From assembly GCA_023413275.1 (NCBI GenBank), contig JAEZPX010000205.1, positions 1-22,808 of the forward strand: DNA of 22,808 nucleotides, in the 5' to 3' direction. Below the pieces are notes generated by a model that did not search any database, was not told where the DNA came from, and was given only the letters and a program-made list of their open reading frames with translations. The translations under genes and the position numbers were made by a program. Shown here piece by piece: positions 22,569 to 22,808 of the stretch (positions are counted from its first letter, which is position 1; each line of letters begins with the position of its first letter). This stretch comes from Bacillota bacterium. GTDB lineage: Bacteria > Bacillota > Clostridia > Lachnospirales > Anaerotignaceae.

Positions 22569-22808
22569 ATGGAAAATGAGAAAAACACCTCGGAGCTTCA
22601 TTATAAGGAGCCTGAGAATACAGGAAAAAAAAGACCGGTGCATACAACACCGTATGACAAGGAAATTGATAAACATATGAAAGCGTTATTCCCTGACCGA
22701 AAAGAGCGTGTATTTTATGAACAAACTTCGGATTTCTTGCAGATAGATATTCATTTGCTGGAAGCACCCACGAAAAAAGACTTTCATGTTTTGTATACCG
22801 TGGGAATG
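22569..22808 (+). CDS. Suppressor-of-fused (SUFU) domain protein, 3' end outside window
   Basis: Eighty codons are visible from ATG 22569, nine bases after AAGGAGG that overlaps the ftsY stop. After a hydrophilic N-terminus (about 1-40) comes KERVFYEQTSDFLQIDIHLL and FHVLYTVGM, which matches the start of the bacterial SUFU-like domain. Such proteins are common in Bacillota and of unclear function, often discussed with polymorphic toxin immunity. Here the gene is simply the next one after ftsY. The frame is open to the window edge. Confidence 0.72.
   Translation, partial: MENEKNTSELHYKEPENTGKKRPVHTTPYDKEIDKHMKALFPDRKERVFYEQTSDFLQIDIHLLEAPTKKDFHVLYTVGM

Overview
The window reads as a piece of a Bacillota chromosome, most likely class Clostridia. 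The evidence is A/T-rich coding sequence, strong AGGAGG-type ribosome binding sites, a clostridial-type acetoin dehydrogenase operon, and the Gram-positive cell-division order YlmE-SepF-YlmG-YlmH-DivIVA. A closer placement (Lachnospirales/Anaerotignum-like) is only a guess. All genes lie on the + strand. I see no rRNA, tRNA, CRISPR array, insertion sequence or phage gene.

Bases 1-8840 hold an acetoin catabolism module. An AcoR-type sigma-54 activator, whose 5' end lies outside the window, is followed by a terminator and then a textbook -24/-12 sigma-54 promoter (2002-2017). This promoter drives a Lin0512-family protein, acoA and acoB (E1 alpha and beta), acoX (NAD-kinase-like), acoC (E2, with two E3-binding domains) and acoL (E3 with its own lipoyl domain). 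A hairpin with a T-run separates acoC from acoL. About 200 bases of unexplained intergenic sequence and a strong terminator follow acoL.

Bases 8840-13600 hold a cell-division cluster behind a probable housekeeping promoter: an HlyD-like membrane protein with a long basic cytoplasmic tail, ylmE/yggS, sepF, ylmG/yggT, ylmH and divIVA. Four consecutive genes (sepF to divIVA) start with GTG or TTG. A terminator follows divIVA. The gap after it carries a short stretch resembling conserved 5' elements of bacterial RNase P RNA, and a 16-bp tandem duplication.

Bases 13811-22808 hold lspA, rluD, a pyrB-like gene, a pyrC-like gene, smc, ftsY and the start of a suppressor-of-fused-domain gene, all tightly packed. 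The most interesting point is the pyrB/pyrC pair. It sits where Bacillus keeps its pyr operon (after lspA-rluD), but pyrR, pyrP and the attenuator are absent. Both proteins also lack residues normally needed for catalysis. The ATCase-like protein has SARA instead of STRT, NPGQ instead of HPTQ, and no KGE loop. The dihydroorotase-like protein has HxNxC instead of HxHxR and GH instead of DH. They look like a co-translated pseudoenzyme pair, or enzymes with a changed reaction, embedded in an essential housekeeping operon.
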